From: an uncultured Paracoccaceae bacterium
Lineage (GTDB): Bacteria; Pseudomonadota; Alphaproteobacteria; Rhodobacterales; Rhodobacteraceae
NCBI GenBank assembly: GCA_958439195.1
Contig: OY288166.1
Coordinates: 132,160-196,159 of the forward strand
DNA length: 64,000 nucleotides
Direction of reading: 5' to 3'
Below are positions 33,150 through 42,701 of the stretch, piece by piece. The notes beneath the pieces are model-generated. The model saw nothing but the letters and a program-made list of their open reading frames with translations, was not told the DNA's origin and searched no databases. Position 1 is the first letter of the stretch. Every line of letters begins with the position of its first letter. The translations under genes and the position numbers were made by a program.

Positions 33150-34883
33150 ATGTGGCGAAGCGGATCAGTCGGTGGCGCAACAGAGTTGCGGCAGGCGTTC
33201 AAGCCACAGCGTGGGTTATTCATAACCGCCATCGTGTTTTCCTGCGCAGTCAATCTGCTGATGCTGACAAGCCCGCTTTACATGCTTCAGGTTTACGATC
33301 GCGTTCTGGGCAGCCAGTCCGAGGCGACGCTTGTTGCCTTAACCCTTCTGATGACGGCGCTCTTTGTGATCATGGCAATACTTGATCACCTGCGTGGCCG
33401 CATCCTTGCCCGGATCGGTGCCGGGCTTCAGGTTGCGATCGACCCGCGTGTGTTCAAGGCCGCCCTGGCGCGGCAATCGCTTGCCCCTGATGACCGTGCC
33501 GCCCTAGCGGCCCAGCGCGATGTCGAAGCCATCCGGGCCTTCTGGTCGTCGCAAGCCATTACAGCCTTGATCGACATGCCCTGGGCCCCCCTTTACCTTG
33601 CGGCGATCTTCATCTTCCATCCGCTGCTAGGGTGGCTGGCCGTTGGTGGGGCGGCAATCATCTTTGCTATGGCACTGCTTAATCAGCGCGCCACGCGCCA
33701 GAACCTTCTCCGCGCAAGCGAGACAGCACTCGCCGCCGATCGCACGGCCGACAGGATGCGCACGGAATCAGAAACGATCCGCACCCTTGGCATGACAGGC
33801 GCCGCCTTTGACCGTTGGCACAGAACCAGGACGGTGGCATTGGACGAAAGCATCATTGCGGGCGATAGCGGTGGCGCATGGGCCGCCGCCTCGCGCGGGT
33901 TTCGGCTTTATCTTCAATCCGCCATGCTGGGCCTTGCGGCATGGGTGGTATTGCAGGGGGAACTGACTGCGGGTGCCATGATCGCCGCCTCCATCCTGAT
34001 GGGCCGCGCCCTGCAACCGATTGAACAAAGCGTCGCGCAATGGCCCACGCTTACCCGCGCGGTTGAGGCACGGGTCCGCCTGAACGACCTGCTTACGCGT
34101 GTTCCGCCCACAACGACACGAACCACCCTGCCCCGCCCCGTGGCGCGGGTCGAGGTGTCGAACCTTACCGTCATCCCGCCCGGTCAGACCATTCCCACAT
34201 TGCGCGGCCTGTCCTTTACCTTGCAACCCGGCCAGGCACTTGGCGTCATTGGTTCATCTGGTGCGGGAAAATCCACCCTTGCCCGCGCTTTAACCGGGTT
34301 GTGGCGTCCTTCATCGGGGTTTATCCGCATGGATGGGGCAAGCCTTGATCAATTCGATCCCGATCGGTTGGGCGGGTTGATCGGCTATCTGCCGCAGCGT
34401 GTGGCCCTGTTTGATGGCAGCGTCGCAGACAACATCGCGCGCCTTGCGCCGACCGATGACAGCCTTATCGTCGCCGCCGCCCAGACAGCCGCAGCCCATG
34501 ACATGATCCTGCGGCTGCCGAACGGGTATGATACGCGGCTCGACGGCTTTGGTGGCCTGTTGTCCGGTGGGCAGGTGCAGCGCGTCGGCCTTGCCCGTGC
34601 TCTTTATGGCCAGCCCCTTCTGCTGATCCTTGATGAGCCGAATTCCAACCTCGACAATGAAGGCTCGCTTGCTGTCAATGCCGCAATCCGCGCGCACAAG
34701 GCCGCGGGGGGGGCTGCGCTTATCATGGCGCACCGCCCCGCCGCCATTCAGGAATGCGATCTTCTTCTGGTGCTGGAGGATGGCCAACGTCGTGCCTTTG
34801 GCCCCCGCGACCAGGTTCTGCGCGACATGGTGCAGAACGCGGGCGATATCGTGGGCAAGATGGCACCAGGGGGCATACGATGA
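33150..34883 (+). CDS. Type I secretion system permease/ATPase (PrtD family)
   Basis: Inner-membrane ABC exporter of a type I secretion system, 577 residues. The N-terminal half has the membrane segments (about 25-45, 60-80, 130-180, 245-290) with the PrtD-type LTSPLYMLQVYDRVLGSQSEATL stretch. The ATPase half has Walker A GSSGAGKS (368-375), Q-loop YLPQ, signature LSGGQVQR (from 471), Walker B LLLILDEPN and the H-loop MAHR, all intact. There is no C39 peptidase domain, so substrates would be RTX-type with C-terminal signals. The next gene is its HlyD partner, overlapping by four bases. Confidence 0.92.
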   Translation: MWRSGSVGGATELRQAFKPQRGLFITAIVFSCAVNLLMLTSPLYMLQVYDRVLGSQSEATLVALTLLMTALFVIMAILDHLRGRILARIGAGLQVAIDPRVFKAALARQSLAPDDRAALAAQRDVEAIRAFWSSQAITALIDMPWAPLYLAAIFIFHPLLGWLAVGGAAIIFAMALLNQRATRQNLLRASETALAADRTADRMRTESETIRTLGMTGAAFDRWHRTRTVALDESIIAGDSGGAWAAASRGFRLYLQSAMLGLAAWVVLQGELTAGAMIAASILMGRALQPIEQSVAQWPTLTRAVEARVRLNDLLTRVPPTTTRTTLPRPVARVEVSNLTVIPPGQTIPTLRGLSFTLQPGQALGVIGSSGAGKSTLARALTGLWRPSSGFIRMDGASLDQFDPDRLGGLIGYLPQRVALFDGSVADNIARLAPTDDSLIVAAAQTAAAHDMILRLPNGYDTRLDGFGGLLSGGQVQRVGLARALYGQPLLLILDEPNSNLDNEGSLAVNAAIRAHKAAGGAALIMAHRPAAIQECDLLLVLEDGQRRAFGPRDQVLRDMVQNAGDIVGKMAPGGIR

Positions 34884-36181
34884 CGAATTCGCCCCTCTGG
34901 TCCGCCCGCCGCCATGTTATTGCAGGCACCGCTACCCTTGCTGCACTTGTCGCCATTCTTGGCGTTTGGGCAAGCGCATCAGAACTTGACGGTGCCGTCA
35001 TCGCCCCTGGCCAGATTCAGGTCGACCAGAATCGTCAGATCGTCCAACATCCCGATGGTGGCGTGGTTGCAGAAATCATCGTCCGCGAAGGGCAGGTTGT
35101 TCGCGCAGGCGACGTTATTCTGACGCTGGACGGTGCGCTCCTGCGATCGCAACACAGCATCATCGAGTCGCAACTTCACGAAATTCGCGCCCGCCGCGCC
35201 AGGTTGGAAGCAGAGCGTGACGACCAAACCAACCTGTCGTTCCCTGCCGATCTGATCGCCCTTGCCGCCACGCGCCACGACGTGGCCGAACAGGTCGAAG
35301 GTCAACGCAGATTGTTCAACGCGCGGCGGGAAACCGTCCTGAGGCAGTCGGAACAGCTTTCCCGCCGCAAGGCGCAGATCGCAGCACAGATTGATGGCAT
35401 TGATGCCCAACTCAAAGCACTGGCCACCCAATCTGACCTGATCCGTGGCGAATTGGACGATCAACAGTCCTTGCTGGACAAAGGCCTTGCCCAGTCTGCC
35501 CGTGTGCTGGCCCTGCAACGCGAAGCTGCCAGCCTGCAAGGCAGGGTTGGCGAACTCGCCGCACTACGCGCCCAAGCCGAAGGCCGGATCACCGAGATTG
35601 ATATCGAAGCCCTGCGCCTGGCTGCCCTTCGCCGTGAAGAGGCGACTGCCGAATTGCGCGATATTGGCCCAACAGAACGGGAATTCGCCGAACGTCGCAG
35701 CGCCTTGGCGGAACAGATCGCCCGGCTGGATATTCGCGCCCCTGTTTCAGGTACTGTTCTTGGCCTGACTGTCACCACGCCCCGTGCCGTGATCCGACCC
35801 GCCGACCCGATCCTTTACCTGATCCCACAGGATCGGCCGCTTGTCATTTCCATCCGCATTCCACCCGCGAATGTCGATGAGGTGCGCCTGGGCCAATCTG
35901 TGCGGCTTGTCTTTCCTTCCCTTGCCATGCGCGACACGCCCGAACTGTCTGGCAACTTGACACTGGTTTCCGCCGACGCCGTGGCAGACCCAACAACAGG
36001 CGCACCGTTCTTTCGCGCCGAAATCTCACTCTCCGCTCAGGAAATCGCCCGCCTGGACGGCCAAACGCTCATGCCCGGCATGCCGGTCGATGCGTTCATC
36101 CGCACTGGAACGCGCACGCCCATCGCCTACTTGCTGCAACCTTTCACCGATTACTTTCGCCACGCCTTCCGCGAGTCTTGA
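34880..36181 (+). CDS. HlyD-family type I secretion periplasmic adaptor (PrtE-like)
   Basis: Membrane fusion protein linking the ABC exporter to a TolC-type channel. The 433-residue product has one N-terminal transmembrane segment (about 10-30), a lipoyl-like half motif QIVQHPDGGVVAEIIVREGQ near residue 50, a long coiled coil (about 85-290, rich in Gln/Arg/Glu/Ala), the second lipoyl half RAPVSGTVLGL near residue 295, and a beta-barrel C-terminus. ATG 34880 overlaps the ABC gene stop (ATGA). No RTX substrate and no TolC lie nearby, so both must be elsewhere. Confidence 0.92.
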   Translation: MTNSPLWSARRHVIAGTATLAALVAILGVWASASELDGAVIAPGQIQVDQNRQIVQHPDGGVVAEIIVREGQVVRAGDVILTLDGALLRSQHSIIESQLHEIRARRARLEAERDDQTNLSFPADLIALAATRHDVAEQVEGQRRLFNARRETVLRQSEQLSRRKAQIAAQIDGIDAQLKALATQSDLIRGELDDQQSLLDKGLAQSARVLALQREAASLQGRVGELAALRAQAEGRITEIDIEALRLAALRREEATAELRDIGPTEREFAERRSALAEQIARLDIRAPVSGTVLGLTVTTPRAVIRPADPILYLIPQDRPLVISIRIPPANVDEVRLGQSVRLVFPSLAMRDTPELSGNLTLVSADAVADPTTGAPFFRAEISLSAQEIARLDGQTLMPGMPVDAFIRTGTRTPIAYLLQPFTDYFRHAFRES

Positions 36182-36259
36182 CGCGGCAAGGTCTGCCGTC
36201 TCTTGCCCCTTGTGTCACCCCCGGTTAGCCTCTGCCACAGCCAAAGCACCGGAGGAACC

Positions 36260-36718
36260 ATGTCCATTGAAGCCCGCCTTGCCGAACTCGGTGTTACCCT
36301 CCCCGATGCACCCGCCCCGGCGGCGAATTATGTCCCGTTCGTTGTGGTGGGTAATATTGTCCACGTCTCTGGCCAGATCAGCCAGAATTCAAATGGCCTG
36401 ATCAAGGGCCGCCTTGGGGATGACCTTGCTGTCGAACAGGGGGCCGAGGCCGCAAAATCCTGCGCCATCTCCTTGCTTGCGCAGGTCAAGAAGGCCTGCG
36501 GCGGCGATCTTTCCCGCCTTGTCCGCGCCGTCAAGCTGGTGGGTTTTGTCAACTCTACCCCCGAATTCACCGATCAGCCCAAGGTCATCAACGGCGCGTC
36601 CGATTTCCTCGTTGCGGCTTTGGGGGATGCAGGCCGCCACGCACGATCGGCCGTATCGGCGACTTCGCTGCCACTTGGTGTCGCGGTGGAAATCGAAGGC
36701 ATCTTCGAAATCCGCTGA
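36260..36718 (+). CDS. RidA family protein
   Basis: Member of the RidA/YjgF/UK114 superfamily, 152 residues, which deaminates reactive enamine/imine intermediates. The longer form with PAPAANYVPFVVVGNIVHVSGQ, the VEQGAEAAK motif, GFVNSTPEFTDQP and a C-terminal ARSAVSATSLPLGVAVEIEG is of the YjgH/Rid2-like subgroups. The key Arg of true RidA is represented by Arg in the HARSAV stretch. GGAGG lies 6 bases before ATG 36260. It is followed after 4 bases by the GDPD gene. A second RidA-like gene is at 39261. Confidence 0.88.
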   Translation: MSIEARLAELGVTLPDAPAPAANYVPFVVVGNIVHVSGQISQNSNGLIKGRLGDDLAVEQGAEAAKSCAISLLAQVKKACGGDLSRLVRAVKLVGFVNSTPEFTDQPKVINGASDFLVAALGDAGRHARSAVSATSLPLGVAVEIEGIFEIR

Positions 36719-36722
36719 ACCC

Positions 36723-37493
36723 ATGCGCACACCGCTTCCCCCTGCATTCCTGAAGGCCCCCATTGCGCACCGCGCCCTGCACGATAGCGCGCAGGGTCGC
36801 CCGGAAAACAGCCGTGCCGCCATCGGCGCGGCCATCGAAGCGGGCTATGCGATCGAAATTGACCTGCAACTGTCGCGTGACGGCGTGCCGATGGTTTTTC
36901 ATGATGAAACCCTTGACCGCCTGACCGGATTGAACGGCTGGGTTTGCGACAAGTCCGCAGCAGAACTGGCGACGATCCCGCTGACAGGTGGGGCTGAAAC
37001 AATCCCTGCCCTTACCGAAGTTCTGCCCCTCGTCGCTGGCCGCAGCCCGCTTCTGATTGAACTGAAAGATCAGACCCTGCGCATGGCGGAAACGGATGGC
37101 CGACTTGAACAGGCGACTGCCGCCCTTCTGGCCGCCTACAAAGGCCCGGTCGCGGTGATGTCGTTCAACCCCCATTGCATGGCCCACATGTCCCGGATGG
37201 CACCCACAGTCGCGCGCGGCCTGACCACCTCGGCCTATGATCCGACCGATTGGGATCCTCTGCCCGCGCAAACCTGTGCGCGCCTGCGCGACATTCCCGA
37301 TTTTGATCGGGTCGAGGCTTCTTTCATCAGCCACGAAGCCGCAGATCTTGCCCGCCCCCGTGTCGCCCAACTGGCCGCCCAGGGTTCTGCAATCCTGTGC
37401 TGGACGATCCGTTCGGCCGAACAAGAGGCGACAGCCCGCCAGATCGCGCAGAACATCACCTTTGAACATTACCGCGCTGCAATCCCAGCTTGA
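36723..37493 (+). CDS. ugpQ: Glycerophosphodiester phosphodiesterase family protein
   Basis: Hydrolyses glycerophosphodiesters to glycerol 3-phosphate and an alcohol. The 256-residue product has the GDPD metal-binding and catalytic stretches: IAHRALHD with PENS near the N-terminus, EIDLQLSRDGVPMVFHDETLDRLT (split by the usual HD pair), IELK, and a C-terminal CWTIRSAEQ block. The first HRG of the family is here HRA, a common variant. No signal peptide, so cytoplasmic like UgpQ. Its ATG is 4 bases after the RidA stop, suggesting one transcript. Confidence 0.88.
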   Translation: MRTPLPPAFLKAPIAHRALHDSAQGRPENSRAAIGAAIEAGYAIEIDLQLSRDGVPMVFHDETLDRLTGLNGWVCDKSAAELATIPLTGGAETIPALTEVLPLVAGRSPLLIELKDQTLRMAETDGRLEQATAALLAAYKGPVAVMSFNPHCMAHMSRMAPTVARGLTTSAYDPTDWDPLPAQTCARLRDIPDFDRVEASFISHEAADLARPRVAQLAAQGSAILCWTIRSAEQEATARQIAQNITFEHYRAAIPA

Positions 37494-37624
37494 CGCCATC
37501 CACAGCCACGCCACCTTGTCGTTGGCATGAAAAGACCCGGTGAAGAAGGGGGGTAAGCGTCCCCGACAGACCCTTCAAATCCAGTCTTTGCAGATCAAGC
37601 CTTTCCAGAAAGCACCACGCGGGC

Positions 37625-38797
37625 ATGACAGAAACAGACCTTCTTGACAGCGTCACCGCCCTTTCTGCCGCTGATTGGGACGCGCTGTCCGCGCCCGAAT
37701 GCGCCGATGGCGGGCGGCCGATCGACCCCTTTACCACCCACCGCTTCCTTGCCGCGCTAGATGCCTCTGGTTCCACTGGTGCCGGCACCGGATGGCAGCC
37801 CCACCCGCTTGTCATCCGCCAAGACGATCGCCTTCTTGCGGCAACGCCGCTTTATGTGAAATCCCATAGCCAGGGGGAATACATCTTTGACCACGGTTGG
37901 GCGCAGGCTCTGGAACGGGCGGGGGGACGGTATTACCCCAAACTTCAAATCGCCGTTCCGTTTACCCCTGCCACCGGCCGTCGTTTCTTTGCTGCACCCG
38001 ATGCCCCCCATGCGCGCGACACGTTGGTGGATGCTGCGATTCACCTTGCCCGGACGAACCGCCTGTCTTCGCTTCACGTCACCTTCTGCACCGGGGAAGA
38101 GGCAGAAGCCCTTTCGGCGCGGCACGGTCTTTTGCATCGCGTAACCCAACAGTTCCATTGGGAAAACCGCGGCTATGGCACCTTCGACGATTTTCTGAAC
38201 GACCTTTCGTCGCGCAAACGCAAGATGATCCGGAAAGAACGCGAAACCGCCCGTGCCTCTGGCCTTGTGATCCGGCAACTCACCGGTGATCAGATCGAAC
38301 CCCGGCACTGGGATGCATTCTGGGCCTTTTATCAGGATACGGGCGCGCGCAAATGGGGCACGCCCTACCTGACCCGCCGCTTCTTTGCTCAGGCGCATGA
38401 TACGATGCGCAACGACATGCTGCTTGTGCTGGCCGAGCGCCCCGATGGCACGCCGGTTGCGGGCGCGCTCAACTTCATCGGGCGGCACACCCTTTTCGGC
38501 CGCTACTGGGGTTGCATCGAAGATCACCCCTGCCTGCATTTCGAACTGTGCTACTATCAGGCCATCGATTGGGCCATCACGCACCATATGGGGCGGGTCG
38601 AAGCGGGGGCTCAGGGCGAACACAAACTGGCACGCGGCTACCTGCCCACCCCTGTTCATTCCCTTCATTGGATCGCGGAACCCGGCTTCCGCGATGCAGT
38701 GGCACAGTATCTTCGCGCCGAACGCCGCGCCGTGGATGAGGAGATCGAGGTGCTCACCACCTACGGCCCCTTCCGGCAAGTCACCGCCGAACCCTGA
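37625..38797 (+). CDS. GNAT-fold protein of the DUF482 / peptidogalycan-synthesis-like family
   Basis: Protein of 390 residues with two GNAT-like halves. Landmarks are HRFLAALDASGS near residue 39, ATPLYVKSHSQGEYIFDHGWA, the LSSRKRKMIRKERE basic stretch, and the C-terminal GAQGEHKLARGYLPTPVHSLHWI. This matches the DUF482 family (annotated as N-acetyltransferase or 'peptidogalycan biosynthesis protein'), related to FemAB-type aminoacyl transferases. The real substrate is unknown. It may form an operon with the GDPD gene upstream, 131 bases away, but the gap argues for its own promoter. Confidence 0.82.
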   Translation: MTETDLLDSVTALSAADWDALSAPECADGGRPIDPFTTHRFLAALDASGSTGAGTGWQPHPLVIRQDDRLLAATPLYVKSHSQGEYIFDHGWAQALERAGGRYYPKLQIAVPFTPATGRRFFAAPDAPHARDTLVDAAIHLARTNRLSSLHVTFCTGEEAEALSARHGLLHRVTQQFHWENRGYGTFDDFLNDLSSRKRKMIRKERETARASGLVIRQLTGDQIEPRHWDAFWAFYQDTGARKWGTPYLTRRFFAQAHDTMRNDMLLVLAERPDGTPVAGALNFIGRHTLFGRYWGCIEDHPCLHFELCYYQAIDWAITHHMGRVEAGAQGEHKLARGYLPTPVHSLHWIAEPGFRDAVAQYLRAERRAVDEEIEVLTTYGPFRQVTAEP

Positions 38798-38850
38798 CGG
38801 CGTGGTTGACCCACTTGCCTGCGACTGTCACGCATCGCAGGATAATCATC

Positions 38851-38871
38851 CGATTTTTCGCAGAAAAATCG
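38851..38871. repeat. Hairpin of the TTTCGCAGAAA family
   Basis: CGATTTTT-CGCAG-AAAAATCG, eight perfect pairs, preceded by AGGATAA. The core TTTCGCAGAAA is identical to the core of the hairpin at 15038 (minus strand), and the whole resembles the one at 15088. It sits between the DUF482 gene and the pterin dehydratase gene. Confidence 0.6.
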
Positions 38872-38902
38872 TTGTCTCCACCTGATGCTTGGACCACCTT
38901 TC

Positions 38903-39205
38903 ATGACCGACCGACCGCCCCACCGAACCGTTTCTGACGCCGACCTTGCCGCCCTTACGGCCAACGGCTGGATGGTCATCGAAGGCGGTCGCGCCATAGC
39001 CAAGGTCTACATCTTTCGTAACTTCATCGACGCCTTCGGATTCATGACGCGCGCCGCGTTCTGGGCTGAAAAATGGGATCACCACCCTGACTGGTCCAAT
39101 GTCTACAAAACTGTAACCGTCACGCTGACCACGCATGATACAGGCGGCCTGACCGCGCTTGACCTGAAACTGGCAACCAAAATGGACCAGCTGGCCGGGG
39201 AGTGA
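38903..39205 (+). CDS. phhB: 4a-hydroxytetrahydrobiopterin dehydratase (pterin-4a-carbinolamine dehydratase)
   Basis: Dehydrates the carbinolamine formed by phenylalanine hydroxylase so the pterin cofactor can be recycled; members without a hydroxylase partner serve molybdopterin or regulatory roles. The 100-residue product has the active-site histidines His60-His61 in DHHPDWSNVY and the closing THDTGGLTALD, as in DCoH/PhhB. ATG 38903 is the usual start; ATG 38885 adds six residues. No phenylalanine hydroxylase gene is nearby. Confidence 0.92.
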   Translation: MTDRPPHRTVSDADLAALTANGWMVIEGGRAIAKVYIFRNFIDAFGFMTRAAFWAEKWDHHPDWSNVYKTVTVTLTTHDTGGLTALDLKLATKMDQLAGE

Positions 39206-39260
39206 TCCGCCATCAGCACGGCAATCGATTTGGCGGTCGTGCCACCGATCCGATCGCTTT

Positions 39261-39743
39261 CTAGTCTGCCACCTCGATCGTGGCCCATGTCTCGAAACAC
39301 ACCCCACCGGCCAGCGCCATCACCCCGATGGTCGCCCGCCCGCCAAGCCCGCGCTCACGCCCGAACACCTCGACAAACAGGTCGGACAGGCCCGAAGACA
39401 CCTTGTGGACATCTTCATACTCTGGTGTGCAGACCACAAAATTCAGCGTCCGAACGATGCCCGTCACTTTGTCAAGCGACCCGACAGCCTGCCGTATCCC
39501 GCCCAAAACGTTCAGCCCTGTCTGCCGTGCGGCCTGATAGCCTTGCTCTGTCGTCAGATCCGCCCCCAGCCGCCCCTTGTGGGTGATCTCAACCCCCACC
39601 TGCGCCACATGGCCCGACAGGAACAACAGGTTTCCTACCCGGTGATAGGGTTTCATCGTTCCGTAATCCGCCCCATAATACCCCATCACGTCGAAATCGG
39701 GTATATCCAGCCCCATCTCGATCGCCAGCCGTTCCGGTGTCAT
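39261..39743 (-). CDS. RidA family protein (second copy)
   Basis: RidA superfamily protein of 160 residues. It reads PYHRVGNLLFLSGHVAQ, TTEQGYQAARQTGLNVLGGIRQ, NFVVCTPEYEDVHKV and GGRATIGVMALAGGVCFE, the arrangement of the YjgH-like Rid subgroups rather than canonical RidA. ATG 39743 follows the ribosome site GGGAGG. It is downstream of dnaE2 on the same strand, about 100 bases away, and converges with phhB. The physiological substrate is unknown. Confidence 0.87.
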   Translation of the reverse strand: MTPERLAIEMGLDIPDFDVMGYYGADYGTMKPYHRVGNLLFLSGHVAQVGVEITHKGRLGADLTTEQGYQAARQTGLNVLGGIRQAVGSLDKVTGIVRTLNFVVCTPEYEDVHKVSSGLSDLFVEVFGRERGLGGRATIGVMALAGGVCFETWATIEVAD

Positions 39744-39846
39744 CCGCGCCTCCCTTGATATTCTGCAAACCTGCCCCGCCATTTCGTGCTGTTCAAGCTG
39801 CCCAGCGCCGCAATCAGGTTACGGCAATCAGGTCAGGGCAAGCAAT

Positions 39847-42669
39847 TCACGCAGCCTCCGGGGTCAACCACCGCCGCAGCAGCGCCATTGGATGCGCCCG
39901 CAACGTCAGCCGCATGGAAACGTAATCCTCCACCACCTGCTCACCCATCGTCATCTCGCGGAACACCACCGCAGGCTCCACGATCCCCTCGCCATCCATA
40001 TCACCCGCAAACAGCGGCAAGGGCTTACCCTCGCCCATCGCCTTGGCCGCCCACAACGCGTCACGTCGGGAAAGGCCCAGCGTCGCAAAGCAATCCGCCT
40101 CGGCCAGCCGTGCCAGCGTCAGCGCATTCACCCCCGCCCGTCGCCACACATCCCCTACCGCGGTAAAGCCATTGCCCCGCGCCGCCACGATCCATTGCGC
40201 CTCATCCTCGGCCATGCCCTTGACCTGTCGCAGCCCCAACCGTAGCGCCAATCCCCCCTGCCCGTCGGGTTCCATCACATTGTCCCAATGGCTGGCATTG
40301 ATACAGGGCGGGCGCACCACCACCCCATGTTCGCGCGCATCCCGCACGATCTGTGCCGGGGCATAGAACCCCATCGGCTGACTGTTCAAAAGTGCGCAGG
40401 CAAATATCCCTGGATGATGCCGCTTCAACCACGCACTGGCATAGACCAACAGTGCAAAGGATGCCGCATGGCTTTCGGGGAAGCCGTAACTCCCGAACCC
40501 CTCAATCTGCGCGAAGCAGCGCGCGGCGAAATCGGCGTCATAGCCATTTGCCCGCATGCCTTCCATGAACCGGTCGCGGAACTCGCTCACACTGCCATGC
40601 TTCTTGAACGTCGCCAAAGAGCGGCGCAGCCGATCGGCCTCGGTCGGTGTGAAGCCTGCACCGATGATGGCGATCTGCATCGCCTGTTCCTGGAACAGCG
40701 GCACGCCCAGCGTCTTGCCCAACACCCGGCCCAGCTCATCCGATGGAAACGTCACCACCTCCTGTCCGTTCCGACGCCGCAGAAAGGGATGCACCATATC
40801 CCCCTGAATCGGCCCTGGCCGGATGATCGCCACCTGAATCACCAGATCGTAAAAGGTGCGCGGCCGCATCCGCGGCAGGAAATTCATCTGCGCCCGGCTT
40901 TCCACCTGAAACACACCCAGACTGTCGGCCTTGCACAGCATGTCATAGGTCGCCGTGTCCTCGGCGGGCAGGGTGGCCAGCGAGTGATGCACCTGGTGGT
41001 GCTTACCCAGCAGATCAAACCCCTTGCGGATACAGGTCAGCATTCCCAATGCCAGCACATCCACCTTCAATATGCCCAGCGTGTCGATGTCATCCTTGTC
41101 CCAGCAGATGACGGTGCGATCCTCCATCGTCGCATTCTCGATGGGCACCAACTCATCCAGCCGCCCTTCGGTGATGATGAACCCACCGACATGCTGGCTC
41201 AGGTGCCGGGGAAAGCCCTGTATTTCGTCGATGATCTGCATCGTCAGCGCCAGCCGCCTGTCGGCAGGGTCCAGCCCAATCTCGCGCAGCCGGGTTTCAG
41301 TGATCTGCCCCGGCCCCCCCCAGCCCCAGATCTGGCTTGACATCGTGGCCAGCGTATCCTCGGTCAGCCCCATAGCGCGCCCCACTTCGCGCACCGCCCG
41401 CTTGCCCCGATAATGAATCACCGTGGCACACAGCCCCGCTCGATGCCGCCCATAGCGCGCGTAGATGTGCTGGATCACCTCTTCGCGCCGTTCATGTTCA
41501 AAATCCACGTCGATATCGGGTGGCTCGTTGCGCGCCTCGCTCACGAACCGCTCGAACACCATCGTTCCGATCTCGGGGGAAACACTGGTCACCCCCAGCG
41601 CGTAGCACACCACCGAATTCGCCGCCGACCCGCGCCCCTGGCACAGGATGCCGCGCCCGCGCGCGAAGTCCACGATGTCATGCACGGTCAGGAAATAGGG
41701 CTCGTATTTCAGCTTGCCGATCAGCGCCAGTTCATGCGCCATCTGCGCCCGCACCCGATCACTCGCCCCTGCAGGATAGCGCCAGTCCAGCCCCGCCCAG
41801 GCCAGCCGCGCCAGCCGCTCTGTCGCCGTCTCGCCCCCCGTCACCTCGGACGGGTATTCATAGCGCAACTCATCCAGCGAAAACCGCAGCCGCGCCGCAA
41901 CCTCGCCCGCCCGATGCACCGCCGCCTCATGGCCCGCAAACAGCCGCAGCATCTCGGCCTCCGACCGCAACCGCTGTTCGGCATGCGGCAGCGCGTGACG
42001 GCCCAGCGCATCCACCGGCATGCCCAGCCGTATCGCCGTCAGCACATCCGCCAGCCGCCGCCGCGCCCCGTGATGCATCATCGGCAAAGCGCTGGCCACC
42101 GGGGCCATCCCCATCCCCTCGGCCAGCCGCGCAAACCGTGCAAGCCGTGCCCGATCCTGCCCGTCATAACGTGGCGCCATCAACAGATGGCACGACCCTG
42201 CAAACCGGGGCACCAACCGCCCCGCCACGGCCCGCCATGCCTCCATCTGCCCCCAAACGGGGGGATGGATCAGCAGCACCATCCCTGCCCCCCAATCCAG
42301 CAGATCGTCGATCCCCAGGTCACATTCCCCCTTGCGCGCCCGCAACCGACCCAGGGAAATCAACCGACACAGCCGCCCCCATCCTGCCCGATCCTCGGGC
42401 AGGCAGGTCACCGTGAACCCACAGCGCAGCACGATCCGCGCCGCCGGGATCAGCCGCGTCCCGGCCCAATCGCGCCCCTCCTCGGCCGCTACCCGCGCCA
42501 ATTCCCGCACACGCGCATGCGCCCGCACGATGCCAGCCACAGAATTCACATCCGCCACCGCCAGCCCCGCCATGTCCATCTCGACGGCACGTGTGATCAA
42601 CTCCTCGGGATGCGACGCCCCGTGAAGGAATGTGAAATTCGACAGGGCCGACAGTTCGACAAAGGCCAT
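39847..42669 (-). CDS. dnaE2: Error-prone DNA polymerase DnaE2/ImuC, C-terminally short
   Basis: Replicase-like polymerase used in damage-induced mutagenesis with ImuA and ImuB. The 940-residue product has the PHP domain (SNFTFLHGASHPEEL at the start), the polymerase palm with catalytic Asp385 and Asp387 in PDIDVDF and the third aspartate Asp537 in LKVDVLAL, the fingers SRAQMNFLPRMRPR, and the HhH region. DnaE2 proteins I know run to about 1,050-1,100 residues; this one stops right after SMRLTLRAHPMALLRRWL, so the C-terminal OB-fold domain is absent. No remnant of it is seen downstream. imuA and imuB are not adjacent. A LexA-type box lies 33 bases upstream. Confidence 0.9.
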   Translation of the reverse strand: MAFVELSALSNFTFLHGASHPEELITRAVEMDMAGLAVADVNSVAGIVRAHARVRELARVAAEEGRDWAGTRLIPAARIVLRCGFTVTCLPEDRAGWGRLCRLISLGRLRARKGECDLGIDDLLDWGAGMVLLIHPPVWGQMEAWRAVAGRLVPRFAGSCHLLMAPRYDGQDRARLARFARLAEGMGMAPVASALPMMHHGARRRLADVLTAIRLGMPVDALGRHALPHAEQRLRSEAEMLRLFAGHEAAVHRAGEVAARLRFSLDELRYEYPSEVTGGETATERLARLAWAGLDWRYPAGASDRVRAQMAHELALIGKLKYEPYFLTVHDIVDFARGRGILCQGRGSAANSVVCYALGVTSVSPEIGTMVFERFVSEARNEPPDIDVDFEHERREEVIQHIYARYGRHRAGLCATVIHYRGKRAVREVGRAMGLTEDTLATMSSQIWGWGGPGQITETRLREIGLDPADRRLALTMQIIDEIQGFPRHLSQHVGGFIITEGRLDELVPIENATMEDRTVICWDKDDIDTLGILKVDVLALGMLTCIRKGFDLLGKHHQVHHSLATLPAEDTATYDMLCKADSLGVFQVESRAQMNFLPRMRPRTFYDLVIQVAIIRPGPIQGDMVHPFLRRRNGQEVVTFPSDELGRVLGKTLGVPLFQEQAMQIAIIGAGFTPTEADRLRRSLATFKKHGSVSEFRDRFMEGMRANGYDADFAARCFAQIEGFGSYGFPESHAASFALLVYASAWLKRHHPGIFACALLNSQPMGFYAPAQIVRDAREHGVVVRPPCINASHWDNVMEPDGQGGLALRLGLRQVKGMAEDEAQWIVAARGNGFTAVGDVWRRAGVNALTLARLAEADCFATLGLSRRDALWAAKAMGEGKPLPLFAGDMDGEGIVEPAVVFREMTMGEQVVEDYVSMRLTLRAHPMALLRRWLTPEAA

Positions 42670-42701
42670 AGGCAGCAGGGGATTCGTTCTGTTCCAAAAA
42701 G

